From assembly GCF_001904655.1 (NCBI RefSeq), contig NZ_MRCC01000007.1:124001-188000 (forward strand): a DNA stretch of 64,000 nt, written 5' to 3'. Position 1 is the first letter of the stretch; the number at the start of each line of letters is the position of its first letter. A model generated the notes under the pieces. That model was not told where the DNA came from. It saw nothing but the letters and a program-made list of their open reading frames with translations, and did not search any database. This document shows, in pieces, positions 63,221 to 64,000 of this stretch. A program made the translations under genes and the position numbers. The DNA comes from Chroogloeocystis siderophila 5.2 s.c.1 (GTDB lineage: Bacteria; Cyanobacteriota; Cyanobacteriia; Cyanobacteriales; Chroococcidiopsidaceae).

Positions 63221-63307
63221 GCATAACGTTTCCCCTTCAGCAGCAGCTAGTAGCCTTTGCATCTTCACTAGAATTTCGATGCTGTCCGTTGCAGCGCAGT
63301 GTTAGGC
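63221..63307 (-). other. attC-like recombination site
   Basis: Read on the minus strand, 87 bases start with GCCTAAC (a perfect RYYYAAC R'' box) and end with GTTATGC (one mismatch to the GTTRRRY R' box). Both ends are flanked by GCC/GGC complementary bases. Between them GCATC and GATGC can pair around the centre. The TGCGCTGCAACGGAC stretch after R'' resembles the left arm of many integron attC sites. R'' begins 15 bases after the toxin stop codon, as in a gene cassette. Confidence 0.45.
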
Positions 63308-63322
63308 GGCTGGCAACTTCAA

Positions 63323-63613
63323 TTACTTGCGGCTTTTCCAGTATCCAGGCTCACGACTATAATGCATGACCGCCAAAATCAGAATGTAGTCCTGCTCAAT
63401 TGTATAGAGAACACCATAAGGAAACTTACGCACCATACACCGCCGAACATCTTCATCAATCTTAGCGTAACGAGTTGGAGACACCCTAATCCGGTAAACT
63501 GTATCCTCGATCACGTTTATAAATGCTTGAGCTATCTCAACTCTCTGCTCTGTGTAGTATCGAACTGCTTCAGCGTATTCATTCAGCGCTTCAGGATGAA
63601 ATACGTACCTCAC
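63323..63613 (-). CDS. RelE/ParE-family toxin
   Basis: 96 aa. ParE/RelE fold: FHPEALNEYAEAVRYYTEQR at the N-terminus, VRRCMVRKFPYGVLYTIEQDYILILAVMHYSREPGYW at the C-terminus, with the typical YxxHxxRxPxYW ending. Type II toxins of this group cut mRNA on ribosomes or block gyrase; which one is unclear. GTG start overlaps the antitoxin stop by 4 bases (GTGA), so the two are translationally coupled. An attC-like site follows. Confidence 0.92.
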   Translation of the reverse strand: MRYVFHPEALNEYAEAVRYYTEQRVEIAQAFINVIEDTVYRIRVSPTRYAKIDEDVRRCMVRKFPYGVLYTIEQDYILILAVMHYSREPGYWKSRK

Positions 63614-63840
63614 GGCTCAATCAGCCGTCTGACTTGTGCTAAAGCGTCTTCACCTGAAATTGGCTGAACAGAACCATTTCGCACCTCATCTCTTCGGCGC
63701 TTGGACTCAGTTACCCAAACTGCCTGAATTGCTGAGTCGGTATCGAACTCCAAGCTTTCCACCAACTTGTCTGCCAGGATTGCTCTTGACTCACTAGGTA
63801 GGGACAATATTTCCTCAGTCAGTTGCTCAATTGACCGCAT
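63610..63840 (-). CDS. Antitoxin, addiction-module (Unstab_antitox) family
   Basis: 76 aa. LPSESRAILADKLVESLE at residues 14-31 and a helical C-terminus VTESKRRRDEVRNGSVQPISGEDALAQVRRLI match the addiction-module component family that pairs with ParE/RelE toxins. It precedes the toxin with a 4-base overlap. Ribosome binding site GAGAGGA. ATG start. Confidence 0.9.
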   Translation of the reverse strand: MRSIEQLTEEILSLPSESRAILADKLVESLEFDTDSAIQAVWVTESKRRRDEVRNGSVQPISGEDALAQVRRLIEP

Positions 63841-64000
63841 AATCCCAATTCCTCTCAGAAAGCTGCTATCCTAAATAATTGTATCAAAATCTGACATGAG
63901 AAGAAATTCAGGAAGCAGTCGCCCCACCTCAGGGCTATGTTAGGTAGCTACGAGTTAAGCACAGCCAGTACCAGCTTTCATTGTTGCACAGCAGCAGATA

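Noticed and set aside
63915-63990. Second attC-like site at the window end
   Set aside because: Single-box matches only, with no opposing box or pairing visible before the window ends.

Overview
The window reads as cyanobacterial chromosome. HIP1-type GCGATCGC octamers are frequent in and between genes. Several genes belong to families typical of or restricted to cyanobacteria: DUF1823, DUF4278, cyanobacterial hemerythrin/ferritin-like proteins, a thylakoid-type FtsH, and a cluster resembling the photosystem II assembly (Pap) operon. The mix of stress genes, secreted adhesin-like proteins, STRR-type heptamer repeats and gene relics would fit a large-genome, desiccation-tolerant colonial form such as the Chroococcidiopsis/Gloeocapsa group, but that placement is inference. 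I see no tRNA, rRNA, CRISPR array, complete insertion sequence or prophage.

Layout. 0.6-4 kb: a frameshifted secreted protein, endonuclease V, a prohibitin-like protein and a glycerate kinase lacking its N-terminus. 4.2-11 kb: two DUF202 membrane proteins, each preceded by heptamer repeats, then a translationally coupled three-gene phosphorelay (REC-wHTH-HPt-REC-REC-GGDEF regulator, multi-PAS histidine kinase, single-domain REC). 11-17.3 kb: mnmH, ubiD and a two-partner-secretion exoprotein split by a one-base frameshift. 17.3-18.7 kb: a small gene and two convergent relics (type III polyketide synthase start, alpha/beta hydrolase). 18.7-21.7 kb: gluconate kinase plus gluconate permease. 22.3-30 kb: ftsH, DUF1614, mgtE, an M20 amidohydrolase and two small exported proteins. 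30.4-30.7 kb: a relic of a siderophore-binding protein. 30.8-43 kb: a membrane Ser/Thr kinase, a WecG-type glycosyltransferase and a run of small stress-type genes (holin-IV, Pmp3, coiled-coil, ATP-grasp, SDR, hemerythrin/ferritin-like paralogues, DUF2993, DUF2231, DUF167).

43.3-47.1 kb holds a compact plus-strand cluster: V4R protein, WEG-repeat protein, a helical protein, a TPR protein, a Ser/Thr kinase, and a last gene with an in-frame TGA. It resembles a reduced version of the Synechocystis slr0144-slr0152 operon without its ferredoxins. 47.3-57.2 kb: SRAP protein, GH5-malectin glycosidase, DUF1823, a 40-aa poly-Asp microprotein, acylphosphatase, DAHP synthase, small proteins, and an aspC-adh-ggt operon. 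57.4-62.7 kb: an RTX protein interrupted by an SGNH esterase domain, a Rieske-FAD reductase, class I aldolase and a Tat-exported aldo/keto reductase. 62.8-63.9 kb: a hypothetical gene and a toxin-antitoxin pair followed by an attC-like site, suggesting an integron-type cassette.

Working together: the phosphorelay genes should act as one signalling chain ending in cyclic di-GMP synthesis. The gnt pair imports and phosphorylates gluconate. The 43-47 kb cluster probably serves photosystem II or thylakoid maintenance. At least six loci (595, 2899, 14102, 17.9-18.65 kb, 30.4 kb, 47000) show gene decay or frameshifts, so either the genome is actively losing accessory functions or the assembly has some single-base errors.
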